In this document: one piece after another, positions 1 to 7,100 of the stretch
Layout: every line of letters starts with the position of its first letter
How positions within the stretch are numbered: the first letter of the stretch is position 1
NCBI GenBank assembly: GCA_902481695.1
Contig: CABSXY010000026.1
Span: 1 to 14,420, forward strand
Reading direction: 5' to 3'
DNA length: 14,420 nt
DNA from: an uncultured Haemophilus sp.
Lineage (GTDB): Bacteria > Pseudomonadota > Gammaproteobacteria > Enterobacterales > Pasteurellaceae
Made by a program: the position numbers and the translations under genes
Notes under the pieces: generated by a model
The model's input: only the letters and a program-made list of their open reading frames with translations
Databases searched by the model: none
Told to the model about the DNA's origin: nothing

Positions 1-34
1 GAGCGATTGCTGAGAAGAGTAGTTTGTGTTGCAT
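1..34 (-). CDS. oppA: 5' end of a secreted protein, probably oligopeptide-binding protein OppA (partial)
   Basis: Only the first 11 codons are in the window. The minus strand reads MQHKLLFSAIA, a basic start followed by a hydrophobic run, as in a signal peptide. A very good ribosome binding site, AAGGAGG on the minus strand (40-46), lies 5 bases before the ATG at 34-32, which supports a real start. The residues fit my memory of the N-terminus of Haemophilus OppA, the periplasmic peptide-binding subunit of the OppABCDF importer, and in H. influenzae Rd the neighbour of talB is, as I recall, oppA. That a gene starts here is well supported. The identity rests on 11 residues plus remembered gene order and is tentative. 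Confidence 0.6.
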   Translation of the reverse strand, partial: MQHKLLFSAIA

Positions 35-326
35 TTGAGCCTCCTTGTCATTAGGCGATATTTTTATAAAGAGTCTTTCTCTTATTAGCTCAAAATGTCA
101 TTTTTGTAAAGATTTGTAAGGTAATTATTTAAAGAAAAATAACGTTTTGTGATTTATATCTAATAAATTTTAAAAAAATTGCTAAAAGTGATGATGTGAG
201 AGAGGAAATCGAGAATGTATTGGTTTTTCCTATCGTAAATATTTTCCTGGACGAATTACCCTTTTAAAGCTAATTATGCTATCGTAAGGCAGTTGAATTC
301 AAACAAATCCATTCAAGGAGAATATA
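35..326. other. Divergent oppA/talB intergenic region
   Basis: This AT-rich 292-base gap must hold promoters for both divergent genes, but I could not assign a convincing -35/-10 pair for talB. On the minus strand a TATAAA-like -10 (65-70) has only a poorly spaced TTGA partner. A TGTGA half-site at 148-152 is followed six bases later by TCTAA, a weak match to a CRP site. No RNA gene, uptake sequence or strong hairpin was seen. The talB ribosome binding site AAGGAG is at 315-320. Confidence 0.5.
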
Positions 327-1280
327 ATGACAACTCAGTTAGATTCACTTCGTAGTATGACCGTCGTCGTGGCTGATACGGGCGATATTGATGCAATTAA
401 AAAATACCAACCTCAAGATGCAACAACAAACCCATCTTTAATTTTAAGTGCTTCAGCATTACCACAATATGCACCATTAATTGATGAAGCGATTGCTTAT
501 GCCAAAGCGCAAAGTGCAGATAAAGCGCAACAATTAATTGATGCAGAAGATAAATTAGCGGTAAACATCGGTTTAGAAATTTTAAAAATTGTCCCAGGAC
601 GTATTTCAACTGAAGTGGATGCACGTCTTTCTTACGATACTCAAGCAACCGTTGAAAAAGCACGTAAACTTATCGCACTTTATAATGCGGCAGGTATTTC
701 AAATGATCGTATCTTGATCAAAATTGCTTCAACATGGCAAGGTATTCGTGCAGCTGAAATTCTTGAAAAAGAAGGCATTAACTGTAACTTAACCTTATTA
801 TTCTCCGAAGCGCAAGCACGTGCCTGTGCTGAAGCAGGCGTTTATTTAATTTCGCCATTCGTCGGTCGTATCTTAGACTGGTACAAAGCAAATACTGATA
901 AAAAAGAATATGCGCCAGCAGAAGATCCAGGTGTCATTTCTGTAACCAAAATTTATAACTACTACAAAGAATACGGTTATAAAACCGTGGTAATGGGGGC
1001 AAGTTTCCGTAATGTCGGTGAAATTATTGAATTAGCAGGTTGTGACCGTTTAACTATTGCTCCTTCTTTACTTAAAGAATTACAAGAAAATTCAACCGCA
1101 CTTGTACGTAAACTAGACTATAAAGGTGAAGTAAAAGCGAAACCTCAACCATTAACTGAAACAGAATTCTACTGGCAACATAACAGCGATGCGATGGCTG
1201 TTGAGAAATTAGCAGAGGGGATTCGCAAATTTGCAGTTGACCAAGAGAAATTAGAAGCAATGCTTTCAGCAAAACTTTAA
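327..1280 (+). CDS. talB: Transaldolase (TalB type)
   Basis: Transaldolase of the non-oxidative pentose phosphate pathway. It reversibly moves a dihydroxyacetone unit from sedoheptulose 7-phosphate to glyceraldehyde 3-phosphate, giving erythrose 4-phosphate and fructose 6-phosphate in the cytosol. The 317-residue protein has the same length as E. coli TalB. The N-terminal TTNPSL motif (residues 34-39) and the segment ILIKIASTWQGIRAAE are family hallmarks, and Lys132 in that segment matches the Schiff-base lysine of E. coli TalB. The conserved GASFRN segment follows near residue 224. The ATG has AAGGAG six bases upstream. The gene has its own terminator at 1307-1337 and looks monocistronic. 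It carries one exact uptake sequence on its minus strand. No truncation or unusual codon use is seen. Confidence 0.97.
   Translation: MTTQLDSLRSMTVVVADTGDIDAIKKYQPQDATTNPSLILSASALPQYAPLIDEAIAYAKAQSADKAQQLIDAEDKLAVNIGLEILKIVPGRISTEVDARLSYDTQATVEKARKLIALYNAAGISNDRILIKIASTWQGIRAAEILEKEGINCNLTLLFSEAQARACAEAGVYLISPFVGRILDWYKANTDKKEYAPAEDPGVISVTKIYNYYKEYGYKTVVMGASFRNVGEIIELAGCDRLTIAPSLLKELQENSTALVRKLDYKGEVKAKPQPLTETEFYWQHNSDAMAVEKLAEGIRKFAVDQEKLEAMLSAKL
1095..1103 (-). repeat. DNA uptake signal sequence inside talB
   Basis: ACCGCACTT is the exact complement of the Hin-type uptake core AAGTGCGGT. Here it lies in the talB reading frame as Thr-Ala-Leu codons. It is the only exact core I found inside a gene in this window. 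A near match with one mismatch lies at about 676-684. Confidence 0.85.
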
Positions 1281-1306
1281 TTTTGGAAACATAAAATTTA
1301 TTGCAA

Positions 1307-1337
1307 AGAATGCCACCGAAAGGTGGCATTTTTGTTT
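1307..1337 (+). terminator. Intrinsic terminator of talB
   Basis: A perfect 9-bp stem, AATGCCACC (1309-1317) with GGTGGCATT (1322-1330), closes a GAAA tetraloop. It is followed by a T-rich tail (1329-1337, TTTTTGTTT). It starts 28 bases after the talB stop codon. The minus-strand tail is weaker, so it probably acts mainly on talB transcripts. Confidence 0.93.
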
Positions 1338-1430
1338 ATGTCGGGAACAAAAGTTATTTTGGGAAAACTAAAGAGCACCATGATTAAAAATAGCTAACAG
1401 AAAAGTCATATTAGGATTTCAATAAATTTT

Positions 1431-1459
1431 TTGTAGTTATCTTTCAAGTTGGTTAGAAT
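1431..1459 (+). promoter_or_regulatory. Candidate mlaA promoter
   Basis: TTGTAG (1431-1436) and TAGAAT (1454-1459) are separated by 17 bases. The -10 matches 5 of 6 consensus bases but the -35 only 3 of 6. The position, about 30 bases before the mlaA ATG and after the talB terminator, fits a sigma-70 promoter for mlaA-ridA. No other candidate in the gap looked better. Confidence 0.45.
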
Positions 1460-1489
1460 AAAGACAATTTTTTGTGATAGGAAAGTGGA

Positions 1490-2236
1490 ATGAAAAAAAC
1501 ACCTTTACTTGCGGTCGGCTTAATGGCTACAGCTGTATTAACTGGTTGTGCGACAAAAGCAGATGGTGAACGCAATGATAAATTAGAAAGTTTTAACCGC
1601 ACGATGTTTGATTTTAACTATAAAGTCATGGACCGTTATGTGTTAGAACCTGCAGCGAAAGGCTGGCGTGATTACGTGCCGACACCGGTCACAAAAGGTT
1701 TATCCAATGTGGCAAATAACTTAGATGAACCAGTGAGCTTTGTGAACCGTTTATTAGAAGGTGAACCGAAAAAAGCCTTTGTTCACTTCAACCGTTTCTG
1801 GATTAACTCAACCTTTGGTATCGGTGGCTTATTTGATTTTGCCAGTGCAAGCAAAGACTTGCAGGTTTATGATCAACGCAGTTTTGGTGAAACATTGGGC
1901 ACCTACGGTGTAGATGCGGGCACTTATATTGTATTGCCAATTTATAATGCGACAACACCTCGTCAATTAACGGGGGCAGTGGTCGATGCGGCTTATACTT
2001 ATCCGTTCTGGAATTGGGTGGGTGGTCCGTGGTCACTGGTGAAATATGGTGTGCAAGCCGTAGATAAACGCTCGAAAACATTGGACCAAACAGAATTGCT
2101 CAATCAAGCCCAAGATCCTTATGTTACTTTCCGCGAAGCTTATTATCAGAATTTAGAATTTAAAGTAAATGATGGCAAAGTAAAAGAAAGTTCACAGAAA
2201 GAACTGTCTGATGATGTGTTAAAAGAGATCGACTAA
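1490..2236 (+). CDS. mlaA: Outer-membrane phospholipid-trafficking lipoprotein MlaA (VacJ)
   Basis: MlaA is the outer-membrane lipoprotein of the Mla pathway. In E. coli it sits with porins, removes phospholipid from the outer leaflet and passes it to periplasmic MlaC for return to the inner-membrane MlaFEDB complex. The 248-residue protein has a lipoprotein signal peptide with lipobox LTGC (Cys20). Residue +2 is Ala, consistent with outer-membrane sorting. The body matches the family: LESFNRTMFDFN after the linker, WRDYVPTPV, HFNRFWINS, FGETLGTYGV and DPYVTFREAYYQ, ending DDVLKEID. Length is close to E. coli MlaA (about 251). The TAGGA ribosome binding site ends 7 bases before the ATG. ridA follows after 30 bases with no terminator between them. 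The other mla genes are not in this window; Haemophilus keeps them elsewhere as far as I recall. Confidence 0.96.
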   Translation: MKKTPLLAVGLMATAVLTGCATKADGERNDKLESFNRTMFDFNYKVMDRYVLEPAAKGWRDYVPTPVTKGLSNVANNLDEPVSFVNRLLEGEPKKAFVHFNRFWINSTFGIGGLFDFASASKDLQVYDQRSFGETLGTYGVDAGTYIVLPIYNATTPRQLTGAVVDAAYTYPFWNWVGGPWSLVKYGVQAVDKRSKTLDQTELLNQAQDPYVTFREAYYQNLEFKVNDGKVKESSQKELSDDVLKEID

Positions 2237-2266
2237 TCAGAATACTTAATGTTAAAGGAAAATATC

Positions 2267-2656
2267 ATGACTAAAATCATTCACACAGAAAAAGCCCCAG
2301 CAGCAATCGGTCCTTATGTTCAAGCGGTAGATTTAGGTAATTTAGTTTTAACATCAGGTCAAATCCCGGTTAATCCAGCAACGGGTGAAGTGCCAAAAGA
2401 TATTGTAGCTCAGGCGCGTCAATCGTTAGAAAATGTGAAAGCCATTATTGAACAGGCTGGTTTGAAAGTGGGTGATATTGTAAAAACCACTGTGTTTGTG
2501 AAAGATCTGAATGATTTTGCAGCAGTAAATGCAGAGTATGAGAAATTCTTTAAAGAAAATAATCACCCTAATTTCCCTGCTCGTTCTTGCGTAGAAGTTG
2601 CTCGCTTGCCAAAAGATGTTGGCTTAGAAATCGAAGCAATTGCGGTAAGAAAATAA
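2267..2656 (+). CDS. ridA: RidA family reactive enamine/imine deaminase
   Basis: RidA (YjgF/YER057c/UK114 family) is a small cytosolic trimer that hydrolyses reactive 2-aminoacrylate and related enamines/imines released by PLP enzymes such as threonine/serine dehydratase, sparing other enzymes from damage. I place the start at ATG 2267 (129 residues) rather than the in-frame ATG at 2249. AAAGGA (2254-2259) lies 7 bases before 2267, inside the longer version, and the family begins MTKII. The sequence shows Tyr17, the segment PARSCVEVARLPKDVGLEIE with Arg106 and Cys108, and Glu121. These correspond to Tyr17, Arg105, Cys107 and Glu120 of Salmonella RidA, the active-site positions. The gene is 30 bases downstream of mlaA and probably shares its transcript. 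It is followed by an uptake sequence and the rplJ promoter, not by a clear GC-rich terminator. Confidence 0.95.
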   Translation: MTKIIHTEKAPAAIGPYVQAVDLGNLVLTSGQIPVNPATGEVPKDIVAQARQSLENVKAIIEQAGLKVGDIVKTTVFVKDLNDFAAVNAEYEKFFKENNHPNFPARSCVEVARLPKDVGLEIEAIAVRK

Positions 2657-2661
2657 TAGGA

Positions 2662-2689
2662 AAGTGCGGTTAAAATCTGCAGATTTTTT
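2662..2689 (+). repeat. Extended uptake signal sequence with AT palindrome
   Basis: The exact core AAGTGCGGT (2662-2670) is followed by a 16-base perfect palindrome, AAAATCTGCAGATTTT (2672-2687), and two further T. The two AT tracts after the core match the extended Hin uptake consensus. The palindrome plus T6 could also form a weak terminator for ridA, but its stem is AT-rich. Confidence 0.85.
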
Positions 2690-2700
2690 CTACAATAGAC

Positions 2701-2729
2701 TTTACAAGAGCGAGATTAATCACTATAAT
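2701..2729 (+). promoter_or_regulatory. Strong sigma-70 promoter of the rplJL-rpoBC operon
   Basis: TTTACA (2701-2706, 5 of 6 to TTGACA), a 17-base spacer and a perfect TATAAT (2724-2729) form the best promoter in the window. Transcription would start near 2736, giving a leader of about 233 nt before rplJ. The GC-rich bases right after the -10 (CTCGCTCC, 2730-2737) resemble the discriminator of promoters under stringent (ppGpp) control; that regulation is an inference. Confidence 0.82.
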
Positions 2730-2736
2730 CTCGCTC
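2708..2736. repeat. 11-bp inverted repeat overlapping the rplJ promoter
   Basis: GAGCGAGATTA (2708-2718) and TAATCTCGCTC (2726-2736) are exact inverted copies around a 7-base loop. The right arm covers most of the TATAAT box and the discriminator, and the left arm lies in the spacer. It could be a protein operator or a hairpin that forms only in RNA reading through from ridA. No T-run follows, so it is not a standard terminator. Confidence 0.75.
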
Positions 2737-2767
2737 CTAAATTACGCTTAGCGTAAAATTTCTGGTT

Positions 2768-2960
2768 GGTGCTTGACCTATTCAAGCCCCGTCCAAGACC
2801 GTAGGGAATGGTTAGCAATAATCGTCTTAATAATCCTACGTAGATGGTGAACAGAATAAGAATATTTCTTGCTTCTGGGCACCGAAGTCGTCCTAGTCTG
2901 AAAGATAACTCTTTCGATGAGGTAAATTAATTCCGAGAAATCGGAGTGTATTCAGGAGCT
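2768..2960 (+). promoter_or_regulatory. Ribosomal protein L10 leader (autoregulatory mRNA element)
   Basis: The leader carries GTCCAAGACCGTAGG (2791-2805) and CCTACGTAGATGGTGA (2835-2850). These closely match the segments of the E. coli rplJ leader where the L10-L7/L12 complex binds its own mRNA and blocks translation. CGTAGG (2800-2805) pairs exactly with CCTACG (2835-2840). Further hairpins are GCTTGA/TCAAGC (2771-2787), AAGAA/TTCTT (2858-2870), GAAAGA/TCTTTC with a TAAC loop (2900-2915), and ATTCCGA/TCGGAGT with a GAAA tetraloop (2930-2947) just before the AGGAG (2954-2958). Binding by L10 is inferred from the family; the pairing is seen in the sequence. Confidence 0.88.
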
Positions 2961-2968
2961 AAAAGCCA

Positions 2969-3460
2969 ATGGCATTAAATCTTCAAGACAAACAAGCAAT
3001 TGTTGCCGAAGTAAATGAAGCAGCCAAAGGTGCACTTTCAGCAGTAATCGCGGATTCTCGTGGTGTAACTGTTGATAAAATGACTGAATTACGTAAAGCA
3101 GCTCGTGAAGCTGGTGTAACAATGCGCGTTGTTCGTAATACTTTATTACGTCGTGCGGTTGAAGGCACTGATTTCGAATGCTTACAAGATACGTTTGTAG
3201 GTCCAACACTTATCGCATTCTCTAACGAACACCCAGGTGCAGCAGCACGTTTGTTCAAAGATTTTGCTAAAGCAAACGATAAGTTTGAAATTAAAGGTGC
3301 AGCCTTTGAAGGTAAGATCCAAGATGTTGAATTCTTAGCAACATTACCAACTTACGAAGAAGCAATTGCACGTTTAATGGGCACAATGAAAGAAGCTGCG
3401 GCAGGCAAACTTGTTCGCACTTTTGCGGCATTACGCGACAAATTACAAGAAGCAGCTTAA
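2969..3460 (+). CDS. rplJ: 50S ribosomal protein L10
   Basis: L10 forms the base of the ribosomal stalk. Its N-terminal globular domain binds 23S rRNA (with L11) and its C-terminal helix carries L7/L12 dimers, which recruit translation GTPases. It also represses its own operon by binding the leader upstream. The 163-residue length is normal (E. coli 165). The start MALNLQDKQAIVAEV is typical, as are the segments TELRKAAREAGV and VRNTLLRRA (RNA-binding domain) and the C-terminal helix ending LRDKLQEAA. AGGAG lies 10 bases before the ATG. rplL follows after 54 bases. In E. coli rplK-rplA lie directly upstream; here they are replaced by ridA. Confidence 0.97.
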   Translation: MALNLQDKQAIVAEVNEAAKGALSAVIADSRGVTVDKMTELRKAAREAGVTMRVVRNTLLRRAVEGTDFECLQDTFVGPTLIAFSNEHPGAAARLFKDFAKANDKFEIKGAAFEGKIQDVEFLATLPTYEEAIARLMGTMKEAAAGKLVRTFAALRDKLQEAA

Positions 3461-3514
3461 TCATTAAGCGTTTCTTACTTCATTTAACTTTATTAATTTT
3501 AGGAATTGATTGTT

Positions 3515-3886
3515 ATGTCATTAACTAACGAACAAATCATTGAAGCGATCGCTTCTAAATCTGTAACTGAAATCGTTGAATTAATCGCAGCGATGGAAGA
3601 AAAATTCGGCGTTTCTGCAGCAGCAGTAGCAGCAGCTCCAGCAGCTGGCGGTGCAGCAGCAGCGGCAGAAGAAAAAACTGAATTCGACGTAGTTCTTGCT
3701 GAAGCTGGTGCTAACAAAGTAGCAGTTATCAAAGCAGTACGTGGTGCAACTGGTTTAGGCTTAAAAGAAGCTAAAGACTTAGTTGAATCAGCTCCAGCTA
3801 ACTTAAAAGAAGGCGTTTCTAAAGAAGAAGCTGAAGCACTTAAGAAAGAATTAGAAGAAGCTGGTGCAAAAGTAGAAATCAAATAA
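3515..3886 (+). CDS. rplL: 50S ribosomal protein L7/L12
   Basis: L7/L12 is the only ribosomal protein present in several copies. Its dimers bind L10 and stimulate factor binding and GTP hydrolysis by EF-Tu and EF-G. The 123-residue protein shows the three family parts: an N-terminal dimerisation helix pair (about 1-33), a flexible Ala/Gly/Pro hinge (about 34-53, AAAVAAAPAAGGAAAAA) and the conserved C-terminal domain (about 54-123) with the segment KVAVIKAVRGATGLGLKEAK. The start is ATG 3515, with AGGAA (3501-3505) nine bases upstream. An in-frame TTG at 3506 abuts that site and is rejected. The alanine-rich hinge uses repeated GCA codons, giving locally repetitive DNA at about 3617-3667. Confidence 0.97.
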   Translation: MSLTNEQIIEAIASKSVTEIVELIAAMEEKFGVSAAAVAAAPAAGGAAAAAEEKTEFDVVLAEAGANKVAVIKAVRGATGLGLKEAKDLVESAPANLKEGVSKEEAEALKKELEEAGAKVEIK

Positions 3887-3920
3887 TTTTTGATTTACTT
3901 ATGTCCTGTTTCTCAGGCTT

Positions 3921-4042
3921 AATGGCTGGTGGTTTACCATCAGCCATTTTGTGCTATCAAAAACAGCACAAAAAACAGATAGGCATTTTCCGTTTAATGG
4001 TATCTGTTTCCACTTAAATTAATCAGACGTTTTAATTTAAGT
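3921..4042 (+). promoter_or_regulatory. Tandem hairpins in the rplL-rpoB intergenic RNA
   Basis: Four hairpins stand almost end to end. H1: AATGGCTGGTGG (3921-3932) with CCATCAGCCATT (3937-3948), one G-U pair, loop TTTA. H2: TGTGCT (3950-3955) with AGCACA (3965-3970). H3: AAACAGATA (3973-3981) with TATCTGTTT (4001-4009), whose loop can pair further through CATT/AATG. H4: ACTTAAATTAA (4012-4022) with TTAATTTAAGT (4032-4042). None has a full T-run. In E. coli this interval carries an RNase III processing site and an attenuator that lowers rpoBC relative to rplJL. The same role is inferred here. Confidence 0.7.
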
Positions 4043-4066
4043 AGCCCACTACAGAAGTAAGGTTCA

Positions 4067-4139
4067 GAGTGCGGTATCCGAAACGGCGTCAATCTCCGAT
4101 ATAAATAAAAAGCGTCGATCAATTTGACCGCACTTTTTT
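4067..4139 (+). terminator. Attenuator-like hairpin from an uptake-sequence pair before rpoB
   Basis: AGTGCGGT (4068-4075, part of a one-mismatch uptake core GAGTGCGGT) can pair with ACCGCACT (4127-4134), which is followed at once by a run of six T (4134-4139). The loop is long (51 bases), so folding efficiency is uncertain. The placement 44 bases before rpoB is where E. coli has a partial terminator that sets the ratio of RNA polymerase to ribosomal stalk proteins. It must be leaky here, because I found no clear rpoB promoter downstream. Confidence 0.5.
4127..4135 (-). repeat. DNA uptake signal sequence upstream of rpoB
   Basis: ACCGCACTT is an exact minus-strand uptake core. The bases 5' of it on the plus strand (ATCAATTTG) are AT-rich, as the extended consensus expects. 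Confidence 0.9.
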
Positions 4140-4182
4140 ATATCAACTCGGTCTCACTAAAATTTACAGAGGAAAACCAATA

Positions 4183-7100
4183 ATGGGTTACTCCTATACT
4201 GAGAAAAAACGAATTCGTAAAGACTTCGGCAAACGTCCGCAAGTTTTAAATGTACCTTATTTATTAACTATCCAATTAGATTCTTTTGATAAATTCATTC
4301 AAAAAGATCCTGAAGGTCAACAAGGCTTAGAAGCTGCATTCCGTTCTGTTTTCCCAATCGTAAGCAATAACGGTTATACAGAATTACAATATGTTGATTA
4401 CCGTTTAGAAGAGCCTGAATTTGATGTACGTGAATGTCAAATTCGTGGTTCAACTTATGCAGCAGGTTTACGCGTAAAATTACGTTTGGTTAGCTACGAT
4501 AAAGAATCTTCATCACGCGCAGTCAAAGACATTAAAGAAAGCGAAGTATATATGGGTGAAATCCCATTAATGACTGACAACGGTACCTTTGTTATCAATG
4601 GTACTGAGCGTGTTATCGTTTCACAATTACACCGTAGCCCTGGCGTATTCTTTGATTCTGACAAAGGTAAAACACACTCTTCAGGTAAAGTGCTTTATAA
4701 CGCACGTATTATCCCTTACCGTGGTTCTTGGTTAGATTTCGAATTTGATCCAAAAGATAACTTATATGCGCGTATTGACCGTCGTCGTAAATTACCGGCA
4801 ACCATTATTTTACGTGCGTTAGGTTACACCGTTGAAGAAATCTTAAACTTATTCTTCGACAAAGTAACTTTCGAAATCGCTGGCAATAAATTACTCATGA
4901 CATTAGTGCCAGAACGTTTACGTGGTGAAACAGCGACATTTGATATTGAAGCAAATGGCAAAGTCTATGTAGAACGCGGTCGTCGTATCACTGCTCGTCA
5001 CATCAAAGCATTAGAAAAAGATAATGTGACACAAGTTGAAGTGCCAACTGAATATATCGCAGGTAAAGTTGCAGCGAAAGATTATGTAGATCTTGAATCA
5101 GGTGAAATCATTTGCCCAGCAAATGGCGAGATTTCTTTAGAAGTGTTAGCGAAATTATCGCAAGCAGGCTATAAAGTGATCGAAACATTATTCACTAATG
5201 ACTTAGATTACGGTCCATATATTTCTGAGACATTACGTGTTGATCCAACTTACGATCGTGTAAGTGCGTTATATGAAATCTATCGTATGATGCGTCCAGG
5301 TGAACCACCTACACCAGAATCTTCAGAAGCGTTATTCAATAACTTATTCTTCTCTGCAGAACGTTATGATTTATCTGCAGTAGGTCGTATGAAGTTTAAT
5401 CGCTCATTAGGTATTCCTGAAGGCGAGGGTACGGGTATTTTAAGTAACGACGATATCATTCGTGTGATGAAAAAACTCATCGATATCCGTAATGGTCGTG
5501 GTGAAGTGGATGATATCGACCACTTGGGTAACCGTCGTATTCGTTCTGTGGGTGAAATGGCAGAAAACCAATTCCGTATTGGTCTAGTTCGTGTAGAAAG
5601 AGCAGTTAAAGAGCGTTTATCTTTAGGCGATTTAGATGCGATCACACCACAAGACTTAATTAATCCAAAACCAATTTCTGCGGCAGTGAAAGAATTCTTT
5701 GGTTCTTCACAACTTTCGCAATTCATGGACCAAAACAACCCATTATCAGAAGTAACACACAAACGTCGTATTTCTGCATTAGGTCCAGGCGGTTTAACAC
5801 GTGAGCGTGCTGGCTTTGAGGTGCGTGACGTACATAACACTCACTATGGTCGTTTATGTCCAATTGAAACCCCTGAAGGTCCAAACATCGGTTTGATTAA
5901 CTCACTTTCTGCGTTTGCTCGTACTAACGATTATGGTTTCTTAGAAACGCCATATCGTAAAGTGGTTGATGGTCAAGTAACCGAAGAAATCGAATATTTA
6001 TCTGCAATTGATGAAGCAAACTACATCATTGCACAGGCGAACTCAAACCTTGATGAGAACAATTGCTTTACAGATGCATTCGTTACTGCACGTGGTGAAC
6101 GTGGTGAATCAGGTCTTTATAAACCAGAAGAAATTCACTATATGGACGTTTCAACCCAACAAGTGGTATCTGTGGCTGCAGCGTTAATTCCATTCTTAGA
6201 GCATGACGATGCGAACCGTGCCTTAATGGGTGCGAACATGCAACGTCAAGCGGTTCCTACTTTACGTGCTGATAAGCCGTTAGTGGGTACAGGTATGGAA
6301 AAACCAATCGCACTAGACTCAGGTGTGGCGGTTGTAGCGAAACGTGGTGGTACTGTTCAATATGTAGATGCTTCTCGTATCGTTATTAAAGTAAATGAAG
6401 ACGAAACCGTAGCAGGCGAAGCGGGTATCGATATCTATAACTTAATTAAATACACCCGTTCTAACCAAAATACCTGTATCAACCAAATTCCTTGTGTGAA
6501 TTTAGGCGATCCAATTAACCGTGGTGAAGTGTTAGCAGATGGTCCTTCAACAGACTTAGGTGAATTAGCATTAGGTCAAAATATCCGTGTGGCGTTCATG
6601 CCTTGGAACGGTTATAACTTCGAAGACTCAATGTTAGTTTCTGAGCGTGTAGTACAACAAGATCGCTTTACGACAATCCACATTCAAGAATTATCTTGTG
6701 TGGCGCGTGATACTAAATTAGGTTCTGAAGAAATTACTGCGGATATTCCAAATGTAGGTGAATCTGCATTAAGCAAATTGGATGAATCAGGTATCGTCTA
6801 TGTGGGTGCTGAAGTGAAAGGTGGTGACATCTTAGTTGGTAAAGTCACCCCTAAAGGTGAAACTCAATTAACACCAGAAGAAAAATTGTTACGTGCAATC
6901 TTCGGTGAAAAAGCATCTGATGTGAAAGACTCTTCATTACGTGTACCAAACAGCGTAAGCGGTACTGTAATTGACGTTCAAGTCTTCACCCGTGATGGCG
7001 TAGAAAAAGACAAACGTGCATTAGAAATTGAAGAAATGCAGTTAAAACAAGCTAAGAAAGACCTTTCTGATGAATTAGAAATCTTAGAAGCTGGCTTGTT

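Noticed and set aside
230..287. Nine-base direct repeat CTATCGTAA at 230-238 and 279-287 upstream of talB
   Set aside because: Short and only two copies in AT-rich sequence; no matching promoter or known operator, so chance is a fair explanation.
2249..2266. Upstream in-frame ATG giving a six-residue longer RidA
   Set aside because: The ribosome binding site AAAGGA for ATG 2267 lies inside this stretch, and family members start at the MTKII position.
3506..3514. TTG start giving a three-residue longer L7/L12
   Set aside because: It abuts the AGGAA site with no spacing; ATG 3515 is correctly spaced and gives the family N-terminus MSLTNEQ.
3617..3667. Repetitive GCA-rich tract resembling a simple-sequence repeat or phase-variable locus
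   Set aside because: It encodes the normal Ala-rich hinge of L7/L12, is in frame and is interrupted; slippage would not give the on/off pattern of Haemophilus contingency loci.
3499..3882. Long minus-strand open frame opposite rplL
   Set aside because: Its Ala/Ser-rich translation mirrors the GCA-rich hinge and codon bias of rplL; no ribosome binding site or homology signal.
5364..5840. 158-codon minus-strand open frame inside rpoB
   Set aside because: Shadow of the rpoB reading frame, Arg/Ser/Pro-rich as expected from antisense to biased codons, and it overlaps the rifampicin region whose protein conservation explains it.
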